NCBI RefSeq assembly: GCF_030272615.1
Contig: NC_081410.1
Span: 505,966,442 to 506,030,441, forward strand
DNA length: 64,000 bases
Source of the DNA: Cryptomeria japonica
Lineage: Eukaryota; Streptophyta; Pinopsida; Cupressales; Cupressaceae
Direction of reading: 5' to 3'
The notes under the pieces are model-generated. The model was not told the origin of the DNA. It worked only from the letters and a program-made list of their open reading frames with translations, and did not search any database. Each line of letters opens with the position of its first letter. Positions within the stretch are counted from its first letter, which is position 1. The position numbers and the translations under genes are program-made. This document shows, piece after piece, positions 25,192-35,548 of this stretch.

Positions 25192-25239
25192 GATCATGAT
25201 GGTCATGATGATGAGTTGGATGAAGAAGAAGATCAATGA
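21013..25239 (+). pseudogene. CACTA-1 TnpD-like transposase, decayed
   Basis: This is a multi-exon DNA transposase of the CACTA superfamily. Exon 1 (21013-21216) encodes a Cys-rich transposase-associated domain (CYCPCKICKG ... HCRQH) and ends at a good GT donor. Exon 2 starts at 21319 and is acidic. Downstream come the Cys motif CPECHISRYQ, the first catalytic-type Asp in AADGVNLFGEM (22190), TIHDAPGLTHFCG with the second (about 22550), then FACPVCGPK, a DUF4218-like part (FFNAQEHYLIHQVEE, about 23850) and a DUF4216-like part (FKLVLFVVKWY ... LPSQCEQVFYSEVPHKPGW, 24725-24930) with a long Glu/Asp tail. Breaks: TGA for CGA at 21809-21811, frameshifts after 22210, near 23950 and near 24710, and TGA codons near 22089 and 23333 that are also in CACTA-2. 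Confidence 0.8.
24979..25239 (+). repeat. (GAA)n-(GAT)n tract encoding poly-Glu then poly-Asp
   Basis: A trinucleotide microsatellite within the last exon of the CACTA-1 transposase. It gives a run of Glu followed by a long Asp run with scattered Gly, ending at the TGA of 25237-25239. The sister gene has the same design but a longer Glu run, so the tract is expanding or contracting within the coding frame. Strong Met-, Ile- or Phe-rich frames over it are shadows. Confidence 0.9.
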
Positions 25240-26099
25240 CATGAAGGAAATGTATGACATTTTTTTAATTTTGTGTTTAGTTATGGAATTTGGACTGTTT
25301 ATTAGCTATGTGATGGATGGTGATTTAAAATACATATGTGATGCAATACATGTTTATGATGATACATTTGAAATTTTTTGAACTTTGTGTTTATTTATGG
25401 AATGTGGACTGTCTATTAGCTATGTGATGGATGGTGATTTATGATACATATGTGATAGATTACATATTTATGATGATAAATATATGATGCCTATGATGCT
25501 CAATTACATATATGATGCTCATGATACATATGAATTTATTGTTTATCAAATTACAAATGTAATGCTTATGATGCTCAATTATTGGTGCTGATTTCATGTA
25601 TATATTTTATGTGATGTTGCCACCCTTGGTGTAAATAGGTAATTGACTATAGACATCATCAACCCTTTAGTTGAGGATCCTGCACAGTCTACATAAAGTA
25701 AAGGTAAGGAATAAAAAAATATACAATGATTATGATGATTGCATATTGTTCATGTTGTGTACTATGTAATTTTTAGTATATGCATCATGTAATTTTTAGC
25801 CAACATAAGATAATTGAATTACATATGCAGGAACCTGAACCCCTTTGACGAGGATCCTGCATAGTCTCATGGATCAATACACCACATAGAAATATTTTAT
25901 TTTTATAAAATTACTAGGAAAACAAACTTCCTCAGTTCTTCAAACCTCGACATTAGCAGCAAATCTAATACAATTATCAACACTTGAGGCCCCAGTTGGA
26001 CTTATTCAATTTTTAATTTCAACGTCAACTTCAGGGTCGACTTCTTCATCAACATTACCCTCATTTGCAAAATATCTCTCTCATTACCAAATAACTCTC
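25240..26099. other. CACTA-1 spacer with an internal duplication
   Basis: Non-coding. A segment around 'atttatggaa.ttggactgt.tattagctatgtgatgg' occurs twice (about 25260 and 25385), as does 'gaggatcctgca.agtct' (about 25673 and 25852). In CACTA-2 the equivalent spacer (56640-57050) is shorter and joins straight to the TnpA-like gene. Confidence 0.6.
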
Positions 26100-26927
26100 T
26101 CATTTGATGGAGTGCGGGTACCACCAAATAGGTATTTGTCAGATGTGTCTTCCTCGAGTGAGGGAAATGTAGGAATAGTCAACAAAAGTGATACACGTAG
26201 TAGGTCTAAAATAGGGAGATCAAATAGAGGTCAAAAGATTAGAAGAAAATTCAATAAACACATGGAATTTTTCCTTGCTTAAGGGGGGTCATGTTCTTAT
26301 GTTGATGAGACCAAAGGCGACATCGAGGTGCCCTTGAGGTACAAACATCAACATAAACAATGGGTACCCAAGGAACTTCCTCCAATAAACACCAATTTTT
26401 GTGTTAACAAGAGGATATATCGCATAGCACCTTCGTTGTTACATGGTTTGGGCCTATTTTCCATGGACGATATAAACGTTTATTACAACAAAGTTTCTGA
26501 ATTGATGGAGTATGTCGGACCTTGTTACAATTACAAAAATTGGATGCAGATTGTTTGATATAAAAAAAGTATGCGTAGGTATGCACTGTCAACAAATTTT
26601 ATACAACAGAAAGATAATGATCAAAGCAAACGAGTGGTTGTATACATTGATGGAAGGCAAAAAACAACAGGGCATATTGCAGGTTTTATAAATAGTATGC
26701 AACCTGGGTCAACTAATAAGGAATCCAATTGCATATTTGAGGTGCGGGAGGGAAACCGTGTATTCATATGTGCGATAAAATCAATAAGTGCAGGGGAAGA
26801 GCCGCTAATCGATTACAATTTGAATCATATAGATACAAACAAAGTTACTAACATGGGGGTGGTATGTACTATATACCATTTAAACCAACCTCCAATTAAT
26901 GACTCCAATATACCATCTTATTATTAA
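26100..26927 (+). pseudogene. SET-domain-like ORF inside CACTA-1
   Basis: One frame spans about 275 codons with two stops: TAA at 26280-26282 and TGA at 26556-26558 (probably once CGA). The N-terminal part is basic and Ser/Arg-rich (SRSKIGRSNRGQKIRRK). The second half reads like a SET lysine-methyltransferase fold: HGLGLFS (compare GxGLFA), EYVG, then VVYIDGR, GHIAGFINSMQPGS at the place of the usual RFINHSCxPN substrate/cofactor motif, and ICAIKSISAGEEPLIDYN matching the I..GEEL..DY end. The catalytic NHSC core is not canonical, so activity is doubtful even before the stops. It lies between the transposase and the TnpA-like gene and has no counterpart in CACTA-2. It is a captured host gene fragment or an old cargo gene. 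Confidence 0.6.
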
Positions 26928-26994
26928 GTTTTTTTGCTAAGTCTATTGGTTTCATTTTGCTAACGTGTTTATATTTTTTCTTTGTCACAAGGCG

Positions 26995-29900
26995 ATCTGG
27001 ATCCGTCACATAACACAGACATGGATGTAGGTCCTGACACTTCTATCGAGCAGGTAAACCTCATTGTAATTGTACAAATTAGATAGAAGCAAACTGTTAC
27101 ATTATTATGTTATTTTCTTGAGTGTTTTGGAATAATTTTGATAGTGTTAATAATATTCTTGTCATAGACGGATGTTCGGGGAAAGGGAAAGGAACCTCCC
27201 TCACATCAGCACCTCATCACAATATTCAGTGACGAGGACTACACAATTTCCACAAACCATATACAAGTGGTACAAATTTCTATCACAAAAAGTAATAAAG
27301 AGATTGTTGCTTTGGTATGCACGACCCCTCAGACTATTGAGATAAAAGATAGGCTAAATCAATTGATGCAAGAAACAGAAAATATGTGAGTAAGCAGTAA
27401 TGAAAGCTTTAATTATAATAAAATTTCAATAATGGTTTATATTTTATACTCTTTTATGTCACTAACTAAAATATGAACATGTTGTTTTTACAGAATTTCA
27501 TGTGTCATCATCAACCTGGTGGACATGATTAGGGTATTGCAAGTAGTGCAGGTGATGACCATGTTCTATACATTAAAACCACTCCTTTGGACTTGTTAAC
27601 TTGCTTTTTTAATGCTAGTGTTATTTACACGGGCCTTTCCCTATCTATACTATTTCTCTCTCTTTAAAATGAATAATAATACATTTTGTGTGTATATATG
27701 ATTGTAATAATAGTTTATTAAACTGTTAATAAAGTATTTAGTTGCACAATTAGAAGTTATCATTTGATCTGATTTGATCACTTGTATTTTACTATTATTA
27801 AATTATATTTCAAAGTATGGACATTGCAAAGACCAACAAGACAACGTGAAGTTTGACAACATGAGATAGCACATTGAAGCAATCTAAATAAATAGATTCC
27901 ATGGACTATCTTTTGTAAGGACTATACTAGTTTATCACTTACACTGCCCTCTTATCACAAATTTCCATACCTTTGTCCTGCATCAAAACCTACCTTCCTT
28001 ATTCTCCTTCATATTGTTGTATCATTAATATTAGCATCGAACACTTAATAAAGGTTCATATTCCTTTATAACTCTTAATAAAGGTTCATCCTTGTTTACA
28101 ATTCTTGTAGTTTTCATATATTTAATGTATTATTCTTTAGGTGTTGCCAATGTTTCTGGGGAAAGGCTGCCTCATTCGAGATTATCTCCATCTGTATTGT
28201 CGACTGTAATGTCGGCAACAGGTAGTATGCACACGTCCTCTACCGCTCATCATGTTGACCCGCCTATTGTAGGTAGATCCCTCTTTTGCTCTCTCTTTTG
28301 TTATGTGTTTATTTCCCTTGAAGTGTTCTTTCTTGGGGGCATTTAATAGTGGATTCATTTTCTACGGTAGGAGATGCACATGAGGATGCGCCAGAGGCGA
28401 ATACTAATGATAACATACCATCATTTCCTGGATCTTCCCGTATTGCTAGTACGGGAAAGTTGCAGACCATATTGGTGGTGAGCGATGAAGAATTGATTCC
28501 GTTGAAGATACATAAGGTTCCAGGTACTTTAAAATTATTATTATATATAGTGTAATTGTAATTTACTTACTGATCACTCATTTTGGACTAATTATCCCAT
28601 GATTTTTTTGCAGGAAATTATATTTTTTTATAAAAATCTTAATGACATTGCATTGCAGATGTTTGGGCCCACCATACCTAAAAGGTGGAACATCATATGT
28701 GAACTAACCCTAATCCACTATTATTATTTCACATAATTTCTAGAATAGTTTTCCTTTGATCCATTTTTTGAACTATAGCAAAGGTAGCTTCAATTCATTT
28801 CTGAATCTAATAGGTTTATTTTTACTTAAAAGGTGGAATGACCAAGAAAACAGGTTAAAAGATGAACTCACAAACTGTATGGTTGAGTTGCTCGGAAATG
28901 ACATATTTGACAAAACCAAGCTCCTTGAAAAAGCTAGCACATATCTAAAGTATGTGAGGGACCAATACAAGACACATTTAGAGAAGAATGTAAAGTACGA
29001 GCATCCCCCCATGATTCCAGAGAGGGAGTGGAAGGACTTGATTTTGGATGCCAAGGAGAGAATTCAAAGGAAAAAAGGAAATACACCAACAAACGCCAAA
29101 AGAAGGTATGAGATATTATTAGGAATGTAAAATGTACTAATTACTCTTTATATTTATATAATCTAGCATATTTCAAACTTTTCATAGATTGAGTGACACG
29201 TCAAAGGCAACCAAGGAAAGACAAGAAAAGCACAGGCAACACAAACTCGACTCTGGTGGTTATATGAAACTTGCCGCATGAATTGTAAGTATCAATAAAT
29301 GAAATATCGCATCAAAATAATTATAAATTGCAAACAATTTTTTTTTATCAAACAATACAAGAAAAATTCACGATACTAAGAAAAAATGTAGGGCTCTGAA
29401 TTCAATAGAGCACCCACAGAAGATGACAAGAGAATTGCCTACCAGTAAGGCTATACAACTGTGGCTGAATGACTACGAGAATTGAGTGGGCAAACACAAG
29501 ATTCTGGTGCATCTGTAACATAGGTAAATAAGCTAAATGGAAATTGTTTCAAATTGAATACTTTACCAATAATCTAATTGATGTTGAGTTCCAACATAAA
29601 GTGACTATATTTATTTTAAATAAGCAAGCAATGATAAAAATGTGCATGACATTGGAATGCAGCCTGCTAATTGTGAAACATGACTTGCACATGAAGGTCC
29701 AGATGTGCATCCCAGTAGTGGAGGTATTCATTTGCTATTCAAATTTATTTATGTAATTATTAATATAATTAAACATCTTAAATTGTAATTAGTGTAATAA
29801 TTAATGTAACCTTTTTTGTTGATATTTTAGAGCATGTAGTCGATGGTGACCAAGTGGAGCATGATTCGGGTACACAACATCAGGAACGTGATGTTCCCCA

Positions 29901-30315
29901 ATCAGGTAAAGAGGGCCACTATTATTCCTTTAAACAAATTTAATTGCAATCGGTGTTCAACATTAATGTAACCTTTAGTATTTCAACTCTAGAGGATCTA
30001 GAGGGTGTACAACATGTTGAGGTTGAGGCTAGACAAAATGATGTGGCCCCATCAGGTAAAGAATGCCACCGTTATGTTTTTTAAATTAATGAAATACTTG
30101 TAACAATAATAATTTTTTTTTTGAATTCAACCCATTTCTTTGTTATTGCCGAGGACCCCCCTTTTATTCAGTGTCCTCGTCCTTAGTATAGGACTAGGCA
30201 TACATTGAGATCACGAGCAGAGGGCAGAACAATTGAAGAGGGGGGAAATGATGAAGAAAACGATGCTCCACTTATTCTTTACATAGCTTCAAAGAAAAAA
30301 GAAAAAAAGAAATGA
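26995..30315 (+). pseudogene. CACTA-1 TnpA-like (Transposase_24-type) gene, decayed
   Basis: This is the second gene of the element, by family analogy a DNA-binding accessory protein. Exon-like pieces collinear with 57060-59914 include RGKGKE (27185), TPQTIEIKDRLNQLM, SSRIASTGKLQTILVVSDEE (about 28436-28495), a block WNDQENRLKDEL ... YVRDQYK ... PMIPEREWKDL (28833-29130) typical of plant transposase-24-like proteins, SGGYMKLA (about 29255-29278, compare the family's TGGS motif), and a basic C-terminus SKKKEKKK ending at 30315. Decay is visible by direct comparison: TAG at about 30184 where CACTA-2 has CAG, and loss of frame in the 29440-29520 exon. Introns carry GT..AG borders in several places. 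Confidence 0.65.
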
Positions 30316-30897
30316 TTGTAATCTACCTTATTTGATAATGACTCGTTTTTATGTGTTAATGAATGTAATTATGTGCTAATGAATGGTTATGAATGATATG
30401 TGTTAATGAATATTGATGAATGTTGCGTGTTAATGAATGTTAATCAATATTATGTGCTAATGAACATTATGTGATATTAATGAATGAATGTTATATTTTA
30501 TTAATGGTAGAAACAATGAATAAATTTTAGATGTTAACGGGGAATTTAGAGTGATGTTAGGGGGGAAGGGGCCAAATGAGCTTCCACCTTCACGTGGTTG
30601 GCCCTATTAAGTAGAGTATATTAAACTATTCTCGAAACAAAGTGAAGCTCAATAAGATAACACAATTTTCAATATTTCATTATGTTGCACAGTTAATCTT
30701 ATTGAAAAATGTATATTGAATCTTAATTGCAGGGTCCAACAGAGCCAATACGAACAACACCACCACAAGTAAGTGGTTTGTTTTTTAAGTTGTTTTTTTT
30801 CATGATAATCTAGGAAGGTTCATCTGCAGTGTTATGTGTAACTGTGAAGGTGAGAAATCTATTATTTCTGTGTTCAAACATTTATTTTTTGTTCCAG

Positions 30898-31560
30898 GTG
30901 GATGACTTGGAAGAGGTCAATGATTACTATCAAAACAGGGGTCACTTTAATGAACTCCTATCCGTGTTTGTGATGAGCAGCAACACTGGAAGGAACTTAC
31001 ATATTTATATATTCAAGATGATGAATATGGTAATGTTGCCACTACTATCATGAACCGTTCTCCAGAGGCATGGGATCATATGCAATTCAAAGATGTAGTT
31101 AAAGTGGCCAATATTGAATTGTACTACAAAGTTGTACACTTTTATTTGCAAGAACACCCAGATCTTATTAATGACCTCTTGAATGTCCTTTCCCTTAGGG
31201 TAGACCACACATGAGTGGTTGACATCATGCGTAAGGTATGGCTCTCAACTCTTTTATTCTATTACTTTTTTAGGATTACCAAGATGTCTTTCACTTGGGT
31301 ATTAAGTTTTTCTAGATGTTCTCTTTAGTAGCTATTTGGTTTGGAAAACATTCATGAGTATCTTTTGTTCTATTGTATTTGTTATCCACGTTGGAAATCT
31401 CCATCTTGTGAGGTCATGCATGGTTGCAATACAAAGCAACAATGTAGATGTTGTTAATTTGGCTTTGAATGAAATTTATGTAGAAGAGGAAGATTATGAT
31501 AGGCTTCAAGAATCTATAGATATGCATGATAACTTTGATCAGATAGGGCTTGCTCTGAGG
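30898..31560 (+). pseudogene. CHC: Clathrin heavy chain fragment, two partial exons
   Basis: Exon-like segments 30898-31235 and about 31391-31560 encode C-terminal leg repeats of clathrin heavy chain, the triskelion subunit of coated vesicles. Recognisable stretches are [64 protein letters not shown] and [10 protein letters not shown]. Splice sites flank them (ag at 30896-30897, GT after 31235 and 31560). About 50 residues expected between NELLS and CDEQQHW are missing, which shifts the frame. A TGA stands for the Arg codon in DHT-VVD, and the acceptor before 31391 is damaged. The fragment starts about 130 bp after the end of CACTA-1/CACTA-2 homology, so it looks captured or juxtaposed by rearrangement rather than part of a working gene. 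Confidence 0.8.
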
Positions 31561-31601
31561 GTGAGAGGAACTTCTCTATTGGTTCTTTCATTTAAGTTAA
31601 A

Positions 31602-32842
31602 GTCTTCCTGATAGAGTATGTTCCATCAGTATATGTTTCACCGATGATTTCTTCAAGCGTCGGGGTGGCTCAAAGTAACATATACCGATCGCTTTGGTTA
31701 TATTGATGCAACCGACTTCATCACCATGAGTCTTCCCGATAGTGTCTTCGCTTCACTCAATCAGTCCGCTCCTTCATCGGGTATTGGGGTAACCTAAAAT
31801 GAAACATATTGATAAGAAAAGTCTTCCTAATAGAGTATGTTCCATTGGTATATGTTTCACCGATGATTTCTTCGGGCGTTGGGGTGGCTCAAAGTAACAC
31901 ATACCGATCGCTTTGGTTATACCAATGCAACTGACTTCATCACTATGAGTCTTCCTAATAGTGTCTTTACTCTACTCAATCAGTCTGCTCCTTCATTGGG
32001 TATCGGGGTAATCTGAAATGAAACATACCGATAAGCAAAGTCTTCCCAATAGAGTATGTTCCATCAGTATATATTTCACTGATGATTTCTTCAGGCGTCA
32101 GGGTGGCTCAAAGTAACACATACCGATCGCTTTGGTTATACCAATGGAATCTTCTTTTCACCACTCTTATCAGTATAAGTCTTACCGATACCCTCATCAG
32201 CTATCGGCAAGACAATTCTCCACCTCCACATCTAGTGTTTACTATGTCAATGGGTCATATCAGTATAGTTTTTGCTGATGCATCAATTCTTCTCAACTTT
32301 TCTCCTTGATCGGTATAACTTCTGTCGATGAGTACAACTTCAGCTTGCTACGCTCTCTCATCGGTATATGTTATCCCAATGAAAAATTGGTCTTTGTTAG
32401 TTTAAGTGCCCTCATCGGTATAACTTATACCGATAATGTGAAATTTCAATCATTTTCAACTCCTTCTTTAAGATACAAAAATTGATAATGGATTTAATAC
32501 AATCTAAACAAAAACTTTGTTTTGCATGGGAGTTTTACCCTTTCTAATAATTACTCGTGCACTTTGATCAATCCCAAGAACCTGATAGCCAGGCCTCCTC
32601 ACCTCAAAAGGAAACCCAAAGTGCTTCATCTTATCTCAATGCCACCCTCAATATGCCCACCTGATGGTTGAATCTCTGGAGAGAAGTCACAAATGGATGG
32701 AGATTGTCACTACAAGATTGCACCTACACATAAAACCCAACAGTAACTATTCTTATGGAAAAAGTGCTCAATATATAAAAGGAAATTATAGAAAAATAAC
32801 ATTTTTAAGAGCATAATTAATTTGAAAAATTATGTGCTAACA
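31602..32842 (+). repeat. TCGGTA-rich dispersed repeat, copy 2, with 219-bp tandem units
   Basis: It sits in a clathrin intron and replaces the exon part that should follow [10 protein letters not shown]. The first ~550 bp are a tandem array with a period of 219 bp: GTCTTCC(T/C) unit starts at 31602, 31821 and 32040, the third unit degenerating after about 32147. Later sequence is rich in TACCGATA/TATCGGTA. The last ~270 bp match copy 1 (18400-19272) in the same orientation and end ...TATGTGCTAACA directly against clathrin sequence. Confidence 0.75.
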
Positions 32843-33562
32843 TGTTGCATGGTCTAAAAAGGATAATCTTTACAAGGATGCAATGGAAACTAGTTCTCAA
32901 TTGGGTAATCGTGAACTTGCAGAGGAATTGCTAGTGTATTTTGTGGAATAGGTATACAATTGGTAAAACATATAGTTGGTTGTTCTCTCTCACAGGCTAA
33001 AGTATATTTTGAATTTTCATTTTGGATTGGGGCTTACTTTTGCATTTGGAACTGCAGGGCAAGAAAGAATGCTTTATTTCATGCTTGTTCATATGCTACG
33101 ACTTGATCTGACCAGATGTGGCTTTGGAAATTGCCTCAATGAATAATATGATTGACTTTGTGTTTCCATACCTACTTCAGGTTCTTGATATACTTTGATG
33201 ATTCTGTGAAAATTTTAAGTTTCTCTTTAATAAACATTTTAAATCTTCAGCAGAATTAAATAGCTAATATTCAAAAAAATTCTTTTTCAAAGTTCATTCG
33301 AGAATACACGACAAAAGTTGATGAGCTTGTTAAGGATAAGTTAGAGGTTGTCCAAGAAGAGAAATCAAAGGACAAAGAAGAGAAAGATCTTGTTGCTCAA
33401 CAGGTATGCATTTTGCTTAATTGAGCCTCAAGGAGCACTTGTTCTACCCTACTGACGGTTTTTAAAAATTCAAATAAATATGTGCCTATTTTGTTTATAG
33501 AATATGTATGCTCATCTTCTTCCCCTTGCTTTGCCAGCGACTCCAATAGCATTTTAAGAGCA
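32843..33562 (+). pseudogene. CHC: Clathrin heavy chain 3' exons, copy A
   Basis: Continues the clathrin reading: [16 protein letters not shown] and [11 protein letters not shown], then a TAG at 32949-32951 where Gln is expected just before the donor. A spliced exon [15 protein letters not shown] follows from about 33058, then VFPYLLQ, the exon [15 protein letters not shown] ... EEKDLVAQQ (about 33294-33402), and the start of the last exon NMYAHLLPLALPA (about 33500), cut at 33550. Introns keep GT/AG borders. Copy B at 40010-45371 shares the TAG, so that mutation predates the duplication. Not a functional gene. Confidence 0.85.
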
Positions 33563-33625
33563 TAATTAAGGAAATTATAGAAAAATAACATTTTTAAGAG
33601 CATAATTAAGGAAATTATAGAAAAA
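33553..33625 (+). repeat. Duplicated repeat tail and LINE target site
   Basis: 'ttttaagagcataatta' followed by AAGGAAATTATAGAAAAA occurs twice in tandem here. The second AAGGAAATTATAGAAAAA (33608-33625) directly precedes the LINE and recurs at the end of the LINE poly-A (39950-39967), giving a ~15-18 bp target-site duplication. The same words also occur at 32783-32820, in the tail of the TCGGTA repeat. Confidence 0.75.
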
Positions 33626-34087
33626 GAATTATTATTATAGTTGCTAACAAAATGCTGAAAATGACGAATTGAAATTAATTGGGGATGGCGTTTTGGTGGG
33701 TGCGAGTAGGAGGCCGAGCTAGGGTTTCGCGGCCCTAGCTCGCAGGCGGCGCTGGTGTGGTCTTGCACAGGGGGAAGTGTAGGGTGTCGAGGGAAGACGG
33801 AGGAGGAAGGGGCTGCTAGGGCTTGGGGGTGGCTGCAAGGGTGGTCACCGGGAGGTGTGAAGGTTGCGCGGGGGTGGGGATCTACTGTTGCGGCCGAGGT
33901 TATCCCAGGTGTTAGGGATTTTTGGTAGGCTATTCCTAGGTGGTGCGAGTGAGGGGAGGGCCTTGGGTGCTGAGCCCTGTGGGGAGACCTTGGGGTGTGG
34001 GCCCTAGGCCGCTGTCCCTATTTGTTTTTATTTTTTGTGTGCCTGATGGTGACTTTAGGTGGGGAAACCTCGCAGGTGGTTCCAACC

Positions 34088-35548
34088 ATGGATTTCCATG
34101 TTGCTGTGGGGTCAAAACCCCCATTTCAGAATGTGAAGACATTTAACAATAACCTATTCTCTTCTGATTCCAGATCTGGGAGTGCTGGTAGTTCACGCAT
34201 GGTGAAAATTAATGGTTGCCTAGAGAGATGCAGTGAGAGACCGAAGCTGATTATCCCTCTTGAGATTATAGCTGAAGACATCGAATACTTTTCAAATCAC
34301 TCGCTTTACTGCAAGTTCTTGGGAATGAGGGTTTCATTGTAGTTTTTGGAAAACTGGGCGCAACGGACATGGGCACCGGAGGGGGAAATGGAGATTATGC
34401 TGCTGGCAAATAACTATTTCATGGTTACGTTCAACTGCATGGAGGATCGCAATAGGGTCTTTGAAGGAGGCCCGTATTTTTATAACCAAGTGGGATTATT
34501 CATCAAACCCTGGCATGCGGGGTTTAACCCTTTAGAGGAGCTCCCAAATAGAGTTGTTCCTCCCTAGTTTCACAATCACCTAAAAATAAAACTCCTGGAA
34601 CAATAAGAGCCACCTGCAGATGCGGCCCCCTCGGTGTGGGTTCGGGTACCACGTCTTCCAGTGGAATGCTGTCGAGAGGATGTGCTACGGATGCTAGCTG
34701 CTCTGCTTGGGAGGCATGTGGGATCCTCAATGCAAACTATAGGGAGAAAGGTAATGACCTTTGCATGCATCTGCGTTGAAATAGATCTTAGTAAACCCTT
34801 GCCAGATGCTATAGATATGTGTGCAGGTTCTTATTCATGGGTTCAGTAACTAGATTATGAGACTTTACCATTTCATTGCCGCCTGTGTCATGAGTATGGC
34901 CATTTACAGCGTAAGTGTCCTAGATACAAACCGGTAGTGCAATAACCTCAACAGTAAGAACCGAGCCTTGATAGGGCTGAGAAAGGGAAAGCTGCCATGT
35001 CAGGTGTGGTAGAGGGTGCTGATGGTTTTGTCTCAGTTAAGACAAAGAACAGGAATAGAGGACAAAAGAGACCCTTACAAGAGAAACGTGAGGAGGACAC
35101 CTTTAACAGATTTGAGGCCCTGGACGATCTGAGTCATCAGGAAGTAAACTCGGGGTTAACCCCTTTAGATCAGGGTGCTTCAGGAGGGGGGTTAGAAAGT
35201 GTAATGGAGGAATCTTCCCAGGCCTTGCTAGTGGTTGGAAGCCAACAGATGGAGATGGACTAGACAGTAGGGGTTCAGTTGGGCCTGGCTCCTGGTATTG
35301 AGGTGAACCGGGTTGAGGGGGAGGGTTCTCTGATAGCTTCAAAACTGGAACCGGTTGGGGCTAAAAGTAATAAGTCAGCCGTTCACCTGGGCCTACACCA
35401 GCGGGATATTAAGAAAAGTGCTTCAGAGAAGAGCTCAAAGGCAGGCAAAAAGAAGGATTTGGATAAGATCAAATTGATGGGGGAGAATTTGGTGGAGTCA
35501 GGGTCAGTGAAGACTTTGGATTCGCATTTTTCCAACCCTCCTAAATGA
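34088..35548 (+). pseudogene. LINE ORF1 (DUF4283-type RNA-binding protein)
   Basis: A single frame from ATG 34088 to TGA 35546-35548, about 486 codons with roughly seven in-frame stops. The N-terminal half has the DUF4283-like pattern of plant L1 ORF1 proteins (LLANNYFMVTFNCMEDRNRVFEGGPYFY near 34395-34480, then WVRVPRLPVECC). A CCHC knuckle CRLCHEYGHLQRKCP follows near 34878-34922, then a long charged tail (KKKDLDKIK). Its product would coat LINE RNA. The TGA overlaps the ORF2 start in ATGA. Confidence 0.8.

Larger units (their letters stand above)
21003..30765 (+). mobile_element. CACTA-1 (En/Spm-like) core region
   Basis: This is the segment over which the window's two CACTA copies are collinear (with 52359-60385). 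It holds a TnpD-like transposase (21013-25239), a SET-like ORF not found in the sister copy (26100-26927) and a TnpA-like gene (about 26995-30315). Homology with CACTA-2 stops at 'ccaacagagccaa.acgaacaa', and clathrin heavy chain sequence follows within about 130 bp. I do not see terminal inverted repeats at the edges of this core. The nearest CACTA-type terminus in the right orientation ends at 46157. Confidence 0.8.

Noticed and set aside
25046-25381. Met-rich and Ile-rich frames
   Set aside because: Out-of-frame readings of the GAT repeat in the transposase tail.
18400-32842. The two TCGGTA repeats as LTRs of a single 14-kb element enclosing CACTA-1
   Set aside because: Clathrin exons lie immediately on both sides of the second copy in correct order, so that copy inserted (or rearranged) within clathrin DNA. 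No primer site or purine tract flanks the internal region.
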